Positions 23,091 to 32,192 of a stretch of DNA of 64,000 nt are shown piece by piece (the first letter of the stretch is position 1; each line of letters starts with the position of its first letter). The DNA is taken from contig NZ_JAFIQY010000006.1 of assembly GCF_022271435.1 (NCBI RefSeq), positions 186,001 to 250,000 of the forward strand, read 5' to 3'. A model generated the notes under the pieces. That model did no database searches, was not told the DNA's origin, and saw nothing but the letters and a program-made list of their open reading frames with translations. The position numbers and the translations under genes were made by a program. Source of the DNA: Streptomyces monomycini (GTDB lineage: Bacteria; Actinomycetota; Actinomycetes; Streptomycetales; Streptomycetaceae).

Positions 23091-23516
23091 ATGAAAAACC
23101 TCAAGCGCCTTCTGCTGGTCGTGGTGGCCTCGGTCATTGCCGTGGGGGCGATGCCGGGTTCGGCGTCCGCGTACTCCAAGGGCAGCTGTAGCTACCGCAA
23201 GACGCTGTCGGTGAAGACCTACGGCGGGCACGCCACGGTCAAGCTCCTCGTCTACCGCTGCACGGACGGTCACGACTGGACGATGGCCAGCATGACGTCG
23301 AACGGGAGCGACAGTGAGGGGGCGCTCTGGATGGACGTCTCCCGCGACGGCGGAAAGACCTGGAAGGAATTGGTGCAGAAGCGCGAGGTGACCCTCGACC
23401 CGGGCGACACGGCATCGATCGCGAACAACAACCTCCAGAACGACGGCCCCGGGTACTCGGTGCGGGCCTGTGGGTACTTCGGCAACAATCAGGTGTATTG
23501 CACCAAGTGGAACTGA
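23091..23516 (+). CDS. Small secreted protein with four cysteines, unknown function
   Basis: The 141-residue precursor starts at ATG 23091 with AAGGAA eight bases upstream. A clear Sec signal peptide, MKNLKRLLLVVVASVIAVGA then MPGSASA, is followed by a mature part of about 115 residues with Cys in GSCSYRK, YRCTDG, RACGYF and VYCTKW, so two disulfides are likely. The region is rich in Gly, Asn, Asp and Trp, compatible with a beta-sandwich. I do not recognise the family. It interrupts the otherwise conserved order sigM-murJ region and has its own promoter and weaker GC bias, which suggests a later insertion. Confidence 0.8.
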   Translation: MKNLKRLLLVVVASVIAVGAMPGSASAYSKGSCSYRKTLSVKTYGGHATVKLLVYRCTDGHDWTMASMTSNGSDSEGALWMDVSRDGGKTWKELVQKREVTLDPGDTASIANNNLQNDGPGYSVRACGYFGNNQVYCTKWN

Positions 23517-23538
23517 AGCGTAAGTAGGTTCCGTTTTT

Positions 23539-23574
23539 CCGGGGCTCCTGCCGGTGCGTCGGCCGAAGCCCCGG
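23539..23574 (+). terminator. Weak terminator after the secreted protein gene
   Basis: An 8-bp stem CCGGGGCT/AGCCCCGG (23539-23546 with 23567-23574) with further internal pairing in the 20-nt loop. It lies 22 bp past the stop and has no T-run. Confidence 0.4.
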
Positions 23575-23664
23575 GTTGCTCATCGGCCTGCCCCAATGGC
23601 AGCAGCCGGATTCACGGGTAATTGCCGGAATCAGAGCCGGAAGACACCCGCCGCTTCGCAAAAA

Positions 23665-23700
23665 ACAGGGCACGTGCTGCTGATGCAGCACGTGCCCTGT
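23665..23700 (-). terminator. Strong intrinsic terminator after the pseudokinase gene
   Basis: A perfect 16-bp stem (23665-23680 with 23685-23700), a 4-nt loop and, on the minus strand, a run of T at 23664-23659. It lies 80 bp past the pseudokinase stop and may also stop the convergent secreted protein gene. Confidence 0.92.
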
Positions 23701-23780
23701 CTTCATGAACTGGCCGGATCCCGCAGGAGCGGGGGCCGGGACGAGCCCTTCGAGCACCCCGCGAAGGGCGCCCGAAGGGG

Positions 23781-25502
23781 TCAGCCGCTGACCTTGATCT
23801 CCGAGATGCCGCCCCGGTAGCCGTCCTCCGCCTCGTCGCTGGGCAACTCGGTGATGTGGACCAGGACGTAACGCGTCTTGACGGGCTTGTCCACCTTCAC
23901 GGACAGCGAGGAGCCGGCCTTCTCCAGCTTCGAGAGGCGCTGCGTGAACGCGTCGAGCGTCGTCGGGTCGGACGCCTCGGGAGCGGCGGCGAGCACCTCG
24001 GCCGTCTGCCCCGCCCGGTACATGCTGGCCTGCACCTCGGAAACGTCCTGGACGCTGCCGAGGTCGACGACCAGACCGCTGCCGTCCGCGCGGTACGGAA
24101 GGTTGCCGAAGTTCGCCCAGCCCTTGAACAGTCCGGTCACCCAGGCGGTGCCCGGGTCCCCGTCCACGGCGTTCGAGGCCGAGGCCGAGTCCTTGCCGAC
24201 GGGCTTGCTGGTGCGGGGGGAGAACTCCGTAGCGTTGTCGATCTTGATCGGCTTCGGTGCGGGTTTCTTCTGCTTGGCGCTCTCGGGCTGGGTGTTCTCC
24301 TGGGTCTCCTGGCCTTCGCCCTTGATGAGGGTGTCCGCCAGCTGCCAGCTCCCGAGCCCCAGCGCCGCGATCAGCAGTCCGGACACGCACCACTTCAGTG
24401 CCCGGCCGGTGCGGCTCTGCAGCGGTGGCGGCGGAGCGGGCACCGCTGCGGCCCGGGCCGGAGCCCCGCCGTTGCGCGACGGGGGCTGCCCGTACGAGCC
24501 CTGCTGGAAAGCGGTGCGCTGGTAGGGCGGCGGCGCGGTGAAGGATGTCTCCGGCGGACGGATGCGCGGTATGGCCGTGACGGCCTTCGCCAGTTCCTCC
24601 GGAGTCGTGCAGGCCGGCTCCTGGCGGGAGGCGGTGGCACCGTCGTTGACCAGCGCCCGCATGGCCAGCTCGGACAGGCCGCGGTGCACTCCGGCCCGTA
24701 CCTGGTCCGGCGGGATCATGCCGACGTCCTTGGGCAGCCCCGACAGGCCGTACGCGTCGCTCTCGTACGGCCAGCGCTGGGTGAGGGCGGCGTACAGCAG
24801 CGCGCCGATCGCCTCGGTGTCCGTGCGCTGCGGGTGCTCGCTGCTGATGCCGCGCAGCGCGGCCATCACGGCCAGGCCGCGGATGCGGTACTGCCCGGAC
24901 TCGGTCCGCAGCACGGAGCTGGGGTTGAGTCTGAGGTGGGCCAGGCCTTCCCGGTGGGCGGCGGCCATGGCCTGGGAGACCTGGCTGACGAGCTGGTAGG
25001 CGTCGTGCGGTTCCAGCGGGCCGCTCGCGAGCACCGCGGTCAGTTCCGTGGCGTCCGGCAGCCACTCGTGCACGACGTAGACGAGGTCGTTCTCCTCGAC
25101 GGCGTCGAGGACCTGCACGAAGCGGGGGTCGCCGAGCAGCGCGGCGGAGCGCGCGGCGGACAGCACGGGGCGGGCACGCGGGTGGTCCGCGGGCAGGATG
25201 TGTACGCCGACTGCACGGCGCAGTTTCTCGTCGACCGCACGCCAGCTGCTGAATCCGTCCAGACGGGTGACGCACTCCTCCAGGCGGTAGCGTCTGGCGA
25301 GCTTGTGGCCGCTGTGCAGTTCGGGCGGCTTGGTGTCGGCCACCGCGGCAGGCTCTTCGCCGGTGCGTGCGGTTTCCTGGTCCGTGCCGGTTACGCTCTC
25401 GGCCTCCGCACCGTCGTCCGTGGCCTGTCCCGCCTGGGCGGTCAGCGGTTCGTCACCGCTCGTGTCGGCCACGTCGACGGCAGCCGTGCTCCGTTCCGCC
25501 AC
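23781..25502 (-). CDS. Membrane pseudokinase with discoidin-like outer domain (MurJ partner)
   Basis: 573 residues from the GTG at 25500-25502 (AERSTAAVDVADT). A disordered N-terminus is followed by a protein-kinase-like fold at about 65-300 that lacks catalytic motifs: the HRD loop reads HLRLNPSSV and DFG is replaced by RGL. Then come a Pro-rich linker, one membrane helix (WCVSGLLIAALGLGSWQLA, near 350) and an outer domain with TEFSPRTSKPVG and SASNAVDGDPGTAWVTG, as in discoidin/F5-8-type domains. In Mycobacterium these domains are fused to MviN/MurJ, where the phosphorylated pseudokinase recruits FhaA; here they are a separate gene directly downstream of murJ. Confidence 0.85.
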   Translation of the reverse strand: MAERSTAAVDVADTSGDEPLTAQAGQATDDGAEAESVTGTDQETARTGEEPAAVADTKPPELHSGHKLARRYRLEECVTRLDGFSSWRAVDEKLRRAVGVHILPADHPRARPVLSAARSAALLGDPRFVQVLDAVEENDLVYVVHEWLPDATELTAVLASGPLEPHDAYQLVSQVSQAMAAAHREGLAHLRLNPSSVLRTESGQYRIRGLAVMAALRGISSEHPQRTDTEAIGALLYAALTQRWPYESDAYGLSGLPKDVGMIPPDQVRAGVHRGLSELAMRALVNDGATASRQEPACTTPEELAKAVTAIPRIRPPETSFTAPPPYQRTAFQQGSYGQPPSRNGGAPARAAAVPAPPPPLQSRTGRALKWCVSGLLIAALGLGSWQLADTLIKGEGQETQENTQPESAKQKKPAPKPIKIDNATEFSPRTSKPVGKDSASASNAVDGDPGTAWVTGLFKGWANFGNLPYRADGSGLVVDLGSVQDVSEVQASMYRAGQTAEVLAAAPEASDPTTLDAFTQRLSKLEKAGSSLSVKVDKPVKTRYVLVHITELPSDEAEDGYRGGISEIKVSG

Positions 25503-25609
25503 CGTCGTTCCTGCCTCCCCATCCGTTGCAGGCTCTACGAGCCAAGACAATTGTGCCCACAGTCCGCCACTATGCACGACACACGGTTGCGGCCGATGGT
25601 TGTGCCCGC

Positions 25610-28021
25610 TCAGCGCCCCAGCTTGGCGCGCACCATGCCGACCATGGCGTTCATCTCCTCGACCCGCATCCGTTTCGCGGCGAGGAAGAAGACGGCGATC
25701 AGTGTGACACCGCCACCGGCCAAGGCGGCCAGCGAACCGGTCACGCCGCTGCCGAGCGCCAGGGTGATTCCGTATGCGGCCGCGCCGCCGACCAGGGCGG
25801 CGGGCACACAGGCGCCGGCGAGACGGGCGTACGTACGAATGACGTGCGATCCGTCCAGGTCGCCGCCCAGCCGAGTGCGCAGACGCCGCCAGGCCACGCC
25901 GACGCCGACGGCGTATCCCAGGCCATAGGAGAAGGCGAGGCCCACCACGACCCAGCGGGCCGGGAGGAGGAGGAAGCACAGCCCGGACGCCGCCGCGTTG
26001 ACGACGGCGACGATCACCGTGTTGAAGAACGGCGTACGGGTGTCCTCGTAGGCGTAGAAACCCCGCAGGATGACGTACTGCGCGGAGTACGGGATCAGGC
26101 CCAGTCCGAACGCCATGATCACGTAACCGATGTTGGTGGCGCCGGTGCCGGCGCTGGAGAACATCAGTGTCGCCATCGGCACACCGAGCGCCACGAACGC
26201 GAAGGCGCACGGCACGATGGCCACCGCCGAGGTCCGCAGCCCGTAGGAAATGTCGTCGCGGACGGCGGTGACGTCCCCGTCGTGGGCGGCCCGGGAGATG
26301 CGGGGCAGGACGGCGGTCATGACCGAGACGGTGATGATGGCCTGCGGCATCTGCCAGAGCTGCAACGCGTAGTTGTAGGCGGTGATGCCGGTGCCGGAGT
26401 GGCCCTCGCTCTCGGCCACCGAGCCGGCCCAGGTGGCGATCTGGGTCACCACGATCAGGCCGAGCTGGTTGGCGAGGACGAAGAAGAAGGTCCACTTGGC
26501 GAGCCGGGCGGCCTTGCCGAGCCCGTGTCCACGCCAGTCGAAGCGGGGACGGAGCCGGAAACCGGCGTCCCGGAGGTAGGGGAACATGGCGAGCGCCTGC
26601 ACGGTCAGCCCGAGCAGGGTGCCGATGCCCAGCAGCCGTACCGCGTCGGCGGAGACGTTGCCCGCGCCCACGCCGCTGTGCGAGAAGCTGCCGAAGACCC
26701 AGATGAACGCGCCGAAGGTGGCGATCACGATGATGTTGTTGAGGACCGGGGTCCACATCATCGCGCCGAACCGGCCGCGGGCGTTGAGGATCTGTCCCAG
26801 TACGACGTGCACGCCCATGAAGAACATGGTCGGCAGGCAGTAGCGGGCGAAGGCGACCGCGACGTCCATCTGCTCGGGATCCGAGGCGATCTTCGGCGAC
26901 ATCATGCTGATGAAGAGCGGCGCCGCCAGCACACAGACCGTGGTGACACCGGCCATCAGCACGGTGACCAGGGTCAGCAGCCGGTTGGCGTACGCCTCGC
27001 CGCCGTCCTCGTCGTTCTTCATGGCCCGCACCAGCTGCGGGATGAAGACGGCGTTCAGGGCGCCGCCGCCGACCAGGATGTAGATCATCGTCGGCAGGGT
27101 GTTGGCGACCTGGTACGAGTCGTTGAGGGTGCCGACGCCGATCGCCGCGGCGATGACGAGGTTGCGGACGAAGCCGAGGATGCGGGAGACGAGCGTGCCC
27201 GCGGCCATGACGGCGCTGGACTTCAGCAGGCTGGACGCGCGTCCGCCGGAGCGCTTGGCGGGCTCCGGCGCGGGCACCGGGGCAGGCGGCTGCTCCGGCA
27301 GGGCTGCGGTCTGCGCGAGAGGGTCCGGCTGCGGCGTCATCGGCTGCTGCGGCTTGTACGGGCGCTGCTGGCCGTAAGGCTGCTGCTGTCCGTACGGCTG
27401 CTGTGCTTCTGGCGGCGACTGCTGTCCGTAGGGCTGCTGCGATTCCTGGGGACGCTGCTGTCCGTACGGGGGCTGCTGGCCATACGGCTGCTGCTGCGCC
27501 TCCTGCGGGCGCTGCTGCTCATAGGGACTCTGTGGCTCGTAGGGGCGCTGGGGCTCCTGCGGGCGCTGCGGCTCGTACGGCTGCTGCTGGTCCCGGTACA
27601 GGTGCGCGAAGGCGTCCTGCCCGGGGCGCTCGTCGGCGGCCTGCGTGATGAGGTCGTCCACCCCCACGAACTGCGTGGCGGCGTCGTCACCGTACGGCAG
27701 GTGCCGGGTCGGGCCCTGGGGCTCGGGAGGCGGGGGCGGGGCCCACACCTGGGGGTCCGGGGTGTGCTGCGGGGCAGGCGGCTGCTGGTAGAGCGGGTTC
27801 GGGGCCTGGCCGGGAGCCGGCGGGGGGTGGGCCGAGCGGTCGTAGAGGACGTCGTTCACCGGGTCCTGGGTCGTGGGGTCCTGCGACCGGTACGGGTCGT
27901 TGGCGTACGCGTCCTGCACGTACGGGTCCTGGGGCGGCTGCCCCTGAGGCGTCGGCGGTCCCTGACCCGCAGGAGTGCCGCGCGCACCCCTGCCGCGGTC
28001 ACCGTCGTACGGCGCATTCAT
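25610..28021 (-). CDS. murJ: Lipid II flippase MurJ (MviN) with long N-terminal extension
   Basis: MurJ moves lipid II across the membrane for peptidoglycan synthesis. The protein has 803 residues, against about 510 for the core. Residues 1-255 are a cytoplasmic low-complexity region of repeated PYGQQ/PQE units. The core starts at about 260 with SLLKSSAVMAAGTLVSRILGFVRNLVIAAAIG and continues through some 14 membrane segments, including GGALNAVFIPQLVRA and LGLIPYSAQYVILRGFYAYEDTRTPF. It is the second gene of the operon after the DUF6049 gene (46-bp gap) and is followed by the pseudokinase gene. Confidence 0.95.
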   Translation of the reverse strand: MNAPYDGDRGRGARGTPAGQGPPTPQGQPPQDPYVQDAYANDPYRSQDPTTQDPVNDVLYDRSAHPPPAPGQAPNPLYQQPPAPQHTPDPQVWAPPPPPEPQGPTRHLPYGDDAATQFVGVDDLITQAADERPGQDAFAHLYRDQQQPYEPQRPQEPQRPYEPQSPYEQQRPQEAQQQPYGQQPPYGQQRPQESQQPYGQQSPPEAQQPYGQQQPYGQQRPYKPQQPMTPQPDPLAQTAALPEQPPAPVPAPEPAKRSGGRASSLLKSSAVMAAGTLVSRILGFVRNLVIAAAIGVGTLNDSYQVANTLPTMIYILVGGGALNAVFIPQLVRAMKNDEDGGEAYANRLLTLVTVLMAGVTTVCVLAAPLFISMMSPKIASDPEQMDVAVAFARYCLPTMFFMGVHVVLGQILNARGRFGAMMWTPVLNNIIVIATFGAFIWVFGSFSHSGVGAGNVSADAVRLLGIGTLLGLTVQALAMFPYLRDAGFRLRPRFDWRGHGLGKAARLAKWTFFFVLANQLGLIVVTQIATWAGSVAESEGHSGTGITAYNYALQLWQMPQAIITVSVMTAVLPRISRAAHDGDVTAVRDDISYGLRTSAVAIVPCAFAFVALGVPMATLMFSSAGTGATNIGYVIMAFGLGLIPYSAQYVILRGFYAYEDTRTPFFNTVIVAVVNAAASGLCFLLLPARWVVVGLAFSYGLGYAVGVGVAWRRLRTRLGGDLDGSHVIRTYARLAGACVPAALVGGAAAYGITLALGSGVTGSLAALAGGGVTLIAVFFLAAKRMRVEEMNAMVGMVRAKLGR

Positions 28022-28067
28022 CGCTGCCCCACCTCATCCGTCGCCGGCCATCCGGCCCCGCCATCTG

Positions 28068-30437
28068 TCAACGGTCCACTTTCTCACCTGAGCCGGACGG
28101 GCCCGTGCTTCCCGAACCGGTGTCCGGCCCGGGGTCACCCGGCTGCACCGGCCCGTCACCGTCCGTACCGCCGTCGGCCGTTCCGCCGCTGTTCCCGCTG
28201 CCGCCGTCGGCCCCCGCGCCGCCGGCCCCGCCGGATCCCTCGCCCCCGTCGGTCCCGTCGGTGCCCTCGCCGCCGTCGGTCCCTTCCTCGCCGTGCCGGG
28301 ACCCGGCACGCTTGCGCTGGAGGTAGATGCGCACGCCGGCGAGGACGAGCAGCAGCACGCCGCCGGCGATCACGAGCATGATCGTCGAGGTGATCTCGGT
28401 GACGTTGACCTGGAAGGTCATCGGCAGGCCGTACGGCTTGCCCTCGGAGGTGTAGAGCTGGGCCGTCACCTGCACGGGGCCGTTGGCGTTCGCCGTCGTG
28501 TCGAACTTGAACGACTGGCTGTGGCCGCCGTCGACCGTGATCTCCTGCGGCTCACCCGTGTCGAGGCGGTTGGGCTGCGAGGACGACAGTTCCAGCGTCA
28601 GATTCTTGACGCCCTGCACCAGGTTGTTCTGCACCGTCACCGGAATGGTCGCGCTGCGCCCGGAGAGCGTCGCGTCCGACTTCTGGATCAGCTGCACGTT
28701 CTTCGTCAGGCCGTCGAGGTAGGTGCGTACGGAGCTGCGGAAGACCGCGGCGCCCGCGTCGTCGCCCCGCCACTCGGTCGACATCTCCCGCATGATGGCG
28801 TTGCCGAACGGCGTCACCACGCGAGGGGGCTGGGACAGGACGGGCTCGAAGTCGTCCAGCGTGCTCTGGGTCTCCTGGATCTCCTCGAAGGCCGCGGTCG
28901 GCAGTTCCTGCTTGCGCAGCGAGGCCGGATACGCGGAGCGGGGGGGCACGACGCGATTGGCGTCGGGGTCCGGCGTGGCCTTGGCGGCGCCCGCCAGGTT
29001 CAGCGGTTCGGCCCAGCGGCCGGGCACCAGGCTCTTCACGCCGGCGGCCATGGCCTGGGCCTGGCTGACCGACGGGGTGCGCTGCGGGGCGACGACGATG
29101 TTGCGCTGCCGCTCGGGCTCCTGGCCGTTGACCATCAGGCTCTGGGCGAGGAACTCCTGGACCGCGAGGGTGGAGTTCTCGGCCTTGGACAGGTCGCCCT
29201 CGAAGGCGGTGGACAGCCGGGCGTCCGAGACGATCGCGGTGTTTCCGCCGCCGATGGGGCGGGCCGCCGTCGGGCTGTAGGAGAGGTCGTTCTCCTGGAG
29301 GCTGTCGCTGCGGGCGATGATGTTGTGCGCGCCGCCGGAGGTGGCCACATCGATGATCGAGGAGTCGACGGCGCCTTCCGCGGGCCAGGCGAAGTCGGTA
29401 CGGGGCTTGACGCCCAGGATGGTCTCCACGGTCGTGGCGGCCAGCGTCGTGGCGGGGCCGAGGTGGCCCAGGGCGCTGGGGACCTCCTTGCCGCGGTGGG
29501 CGAGGGAGGCCAGGTCGGGGTCGGCGAAGGGGAGGGCGACGACCTCGTGGGTCTTGGCGGCCTCCTCCACCTGACCCAGCCACTGCTTGGCGACGGCCTG
29601 GTTCTTGCCCGCGGTGGGGCCGTTCGGTCCTTCGACCTTGTAGCTCCTGGTCATCGCCTCGACGGAGGCGAGCACGTCCGGGTCGATGACCAGGGTGACG
29701 GGAAGGTCCTTGCCGAGCGCCACGAGCTGCTGGAGCCGCCCGCCGGGAGCGATCTCCGCGGCCAGGTTGTCGTTGCGGAAGACGGGGGTCTGCTCCGCGT
29801 TCGCGTCGGTCTCCGCGGTGAGGTGTGTCGAGGAGATCAGCGGCCACAGGTAGGTGAGCTGGGACTTCTTCGCCACGTCGGAGCTCTGCCAGGGCAGGAA
29901 CGTGCGCTGGACGCCGAGCACCTGCTCGTACGAGGAGTCACCCGAGCGGCCGGACAAGGAGACACCGAGCTGGTAGACACCGTCGCCCCCGAGGTCGAGA
30001 TCCTTGACCGGCACCTGGAGGGTGAAAGTGCGGCTGACGCCCGGGGCCAGCTTGTCGATCTTCTGCGTGCGGTTCTTGATCTCCTCGCCGTCCGCGCCGG
30101 ACGAGAAACCGGTGCGCTTGGCGGCCGTGTCGATGGCGCTGCGGCTGGTGAGGGCCTGGCCCCGTCGCAGGCCGACGTGAGCGTCGGTGACCGGTGCGTC
30201 GCTGCGGTTGGTGAGCGTGCCGGAGACGGTGAGGGTGTCGTCCTTCTCCGGCACGGTGGGCGTGAGCGCGTCGATGGAGACGTCGACGGTGCGCGGACCG
30301 GCGGCACGGGCTTCGGGTGCGGCCGTGAACTGCGCCGTCGCCGCCAGCAAAGGCACTCCGGCGATCAGTGCCGCGGCCCGGCGCAACCACCGACGGCGCG
30401 GCCGTTCACTCCCCTGGAACCCTGCCGCCTCGGCCAC
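28068..30437 (-). CDS. DUF6049 family secreted/membrane-anchored protein
   Basis: 789 residues from the GTG at 30435-30437. An N-terminal signal sequence (RRRWLRRAAALIAGVPLLAA, cleavage near AARA/AGP) precedes a large extracytoplasmic region with beta-rich segments (TLTVSGTLTNRSDAPV) and a middle part with Asp-rich glycosidase-like strands (VIDPDVLASVEAM, VALPFADPDLASLA). One membrane helix lies near 684-708 and a Gly/Asp/Ser-rich cytoplasmic tail follows. It corresponds in position to Rv3909 of M. tuberculosis, next to mviN. The function is unknown, but the operon with murJ suggests a role in the cell envelope. Confidence 0.86.
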   Translation of the reverse strand: MAEAAGFQGSERPRRRWLRRAAALIAGVPLLAATAQFTAAPEARAAGPRTVDVSIDALTPTVPEKDDTLTVSGTLTNRSDAPVTDAHVGLRRGQALTSRSAIDTAAKRTGFSSGADGEEIKNRTQKIDKLAPGVSRTFTLQVPVKDLDLGGDGVYQLGVSLSGRSGDSSYEQVLGVQRTFLPWQSSDVAKKSQLTYLWPLISSTHLTAETDANAEQTPVFRNDNLAAEIAPGGRLQQLVALGKDLPVTLVIDPDVLASVEAMTRSYKVEGPNGPTAGKNQAVAKQWLGQVEEAAKTHEVVALPFADPDLASLAHRGKEVPSALGHLGPATTLAATTVETILGVKPRTDFAWPAEGAVDSSIIDVATSGGAHNIIARSDSLQENDLSYSPTAARPIGGGNTAIVSDARLSTAFEGDLSKAENSTLAVQEFLAQSLMVNGQEPERQRNIVVAPQRTPSVSQAQAMAAGVKSLVPGRWAEPLNLAGAAKATPDPDANRVVPPRSAYPASLRKQELPTAAFEEIQETQSTLDDFEPVLSQPPRVVTPFGNAIMREMSTEWRGDDAGAAVFRSSVRTYLDGLTKNVQLIQKSDATLSGRSATIPVTVQNNLVQGVKNLTLELSSSQPNRLDTGEPQEITVDGGHSQSFKFDTTANANGPVQVTAQLYTSEGKPYGLPMTFQVNVTEITSTIMLVIAGGVLLLVLAGVRIYLQRKRAGSRHGEEGTDGGEGTDGTDGGEGSGGAGGAGADGGSGNSGGTADGGTDGDGPVQPGDPGPDTGSGSTGPSGSGEKVDR

Positions 30438-30589
30438 GCGTTCGCCCGTCCCTCGTCGTCGTCAGTGGTCGTCGGAATGTGCGTCCACGCATGGTAACGA
30501 GACCTGCTGTGCCGAAGTGCTGGGGACTGCTCCACAAGATCGCCCGATGGCCGGGCCACCGGCGGACCTTGTCCCCTTTTCCCGGGGAT

Positions 30590-30625
30590 GCCCGGCGAGG
30601 CGGGCGACAGGACGCCTCGCCGGGC
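30590..30625. repeat. Strong inverted repeat upstream of cca
   Basis: A perfect 13-bp GC-rich stem (30590-30602 with 30613-30625) and a 10-nt loop, 23 bp before the cca start in a divergent promoter gap. It may be an operator or a transcription barrier. Confidence 0.5.
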
Positions 30626-30648
30626 GCGGACCCGTACCCTGTTCTGTT

Positions 30649-32124
30649 GTGCCGAACGCCAACAATGACTTCCTCGCCCCGCAGTCCGAGCGGACCTCGC
30701 AGCCGACGAGCGCACTGAGCCAGGTGCAGCGCCGTGCCGTCGGCGAACTGTTGCGGGTCTCCCCTGTCGCGGACGACCTGGCCCGCCGTTTCCAGGAGGC
30801 CGGGTTCACGCTTGCCCTGGTCGGCGGTTCGGTGCGGGACGCGCTGCTCGGCCGGCTCGGCAACGACCTGGACTTCACCACCGACGCCCGCCCCGAGGAC
30901 GTGCTGCGGATCGTGCGGCCGTGGGCGGACGCGGTGTGGGAGGTCGGTATCGCCTTCGGCACGGTCGGCTGCAAGAAGGACTCGTTCGACATCGAGGTCA
31001 CCACGTACCGCTCCGAGGCGTACGACCGGTCCTCGCGCAAGCCCGAGGTGTCCTACGGCGACTCCATCGAGCAGGACCTGGTGCGCCGGGACTTCACGGT
31101 GAACGCCATGGCGGTGGCGCTGCCGCAGAAGCAGTTCATCGACCCGCACAACGGACTGGAGGACCTGGCGGCGCGTGTCCTGCGGACGCCGGGGACGCCG
31201 GAGGAGTCGTTCTCCGACGACCCGCTGCGGATGATGCGGGCCGCCCGGTTCGCGGCCCAGCTGGACTTCGAGGTGGCCGAGGACGTCGTCTCCGCCATGA
31301 AGGCCATGGCCGAGCGCATCGACATCGTCTCCGCCGAGCGGGTGCGGGACGAACTGAACAAGCTGCTGCTGGGCGCACACCCGCGCAAGGGCCTCAGGCT
31401 GCTGGTCGACACGGGGATCGCGGATCGGGTGCTGCCGGAGCTGCCTGCCCTGCGACTGGAAAGTGACGAACATCACCGTCACAAGGACGTCTACGAGCAC
31501 TCGCTGACGGTGCTGGAGCAGGCCATCGACCTCGAAGAGGACGGCCCGGACCTGGTGCTGCGGCTGGCGGCGCTGCTGCACGACATCGGCAAGCCGAAGA
31601 CACGGCGCTTCGAGAGCGACGGGCGGGTCTCCTTCCACCACCACGAGGTCGTGGGGGCGAAGATGACCAAGAAGCGGATGACCGCGCTGAAGTACTCCAA
31701 CGACATGATCAAGGACGTCTCGCTCCTGGTGGAGCTGCACCTGCGCTTCCACGGCTACGGGACGGGCGAGTGGACCGACTCCGCGGTCCGCCGCTACGTG
31801 CGGGACGCGGGCCCGCAGCTGCGGCGCCTGCACAAGCTGACGCGTTCGGACTGCACCACCCGCAACAAGCGCAAGGCCAACGCGCTCTCCCGTGCCTACG
31901 ACGGCCTGGAGGAGCGGATCGCGCGTCTGCAGGAGCAGGAGGAGCTGGACTCGATCCGGCCGGACCTGGACGGCAACGACATCATGCAGATCCTCGGTGT
32001 CGCTCCCGGCCCGGCGGTCGGCAAGGCGTACAAGCACCTGCTCGAACTGCGGCTGGAGAACGGGCCGATGGAGCGGGACCAGGCCGTCGCGGCCCTGCGG
32101 GAGTGGTGGGCCGCGCAGAGCTGA
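30649..32124 (+). CDS. cca: CCA tRNA nucleotidyltransferase (or PcnA-type)
   Basis: The enzyme adds or repairs the 3' CCA end of tRNAs. The 491-residue protein has the class II nucleotidyltransferase signature LVGGSVRDALLGRLGNDLDFTTDA (about 46-69) with the DxD metal site, the RRDFTVNAMAV block, and a C-terminal HD domain with ALLHDIGKPKT. The GTG at 30649 is preceded by TACCCT (30635-30640) eight bases upstream and no ribosome site, so the mRNA may be leaderless. It is divergent from the DUF6049-murJ operon, as in mycobacteria. In Streptomyces it may need testing whether it adds CCA or poly(A). Confidence 0.93.
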   Translation: MPNANNDFLAPQSERTSQPTSALSQVQRRAVGELLRVSPVADDLARRFQEAGFTLALVGGSVRDALLGRLGNDLDFTTDARPEDVLRIVRPWADAVWEVGIAFGTVGCKKDSFDIEVTTYRSEAYDRSSRKPEVSYGDSIEQDLVRRDFTVNAMAVALPQKQFIDPHNGLEDLAARVLRTPGTPEESFSDDPLRMMRAARFAAQLDFEVAEDVVSAMKAMAERIDIVSAERVRDELNKLLLGAHPRKGLRLLVDTGIADRVLPELPALRLESDEHHRHKDVYEHSLTVLEQAIDLEEDGPDLVLRLAALLHDIGKPKTRRFESDGRVSFHHHEVVGAKMTKKRMTALKYSNDMIKDVSLLVELHLRFHGYGTGEWTDSAVRRYVRDAGPQLRRLHKLTRSDCTTRNKRKANALSRAYDGLEERIARLQEQEELDSIRPDLDGNDIMQILGVAPGPAVGKAYKHLLELRLENGPMERDQAVAALREWWAAQS

Positions 32125-32131
32125 GTCTGCT

Positions 32132-32145
32132 GTTTCACGTGAAAC
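32132..32145. other. parS: parS site, first of a close pair
   Basis: Exact GTTTCACGTGAAAC, 7 bp after the cca stop. Together with the next parS it forms a 17-bp inverted repeat (32132-32148 with 32164-32180). Confidence 0.95.
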
Positions 32146-32166
32146 ACGGCGCTGGAGACGGGTCGT

Positions 32167-32180
32167 GTTTCACGTGAAAC
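32167..32180. other. parS: parS site, second of a close pair
   Basis: Exact GTTTCACGTGAAAC, 35 bp from the first (start to start), between the convergent cca and LppU-like genes. Confidence 0.95.
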
Positions 32181-32192
32181 CAGTCGGGTCGC

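Noticed and set aside
25367..28381. 1004-codon open frame opposite murJ
   Set aside because: Antisense shadow of murJ and its neighbours; low-complexity His/Arg/Gly composition.
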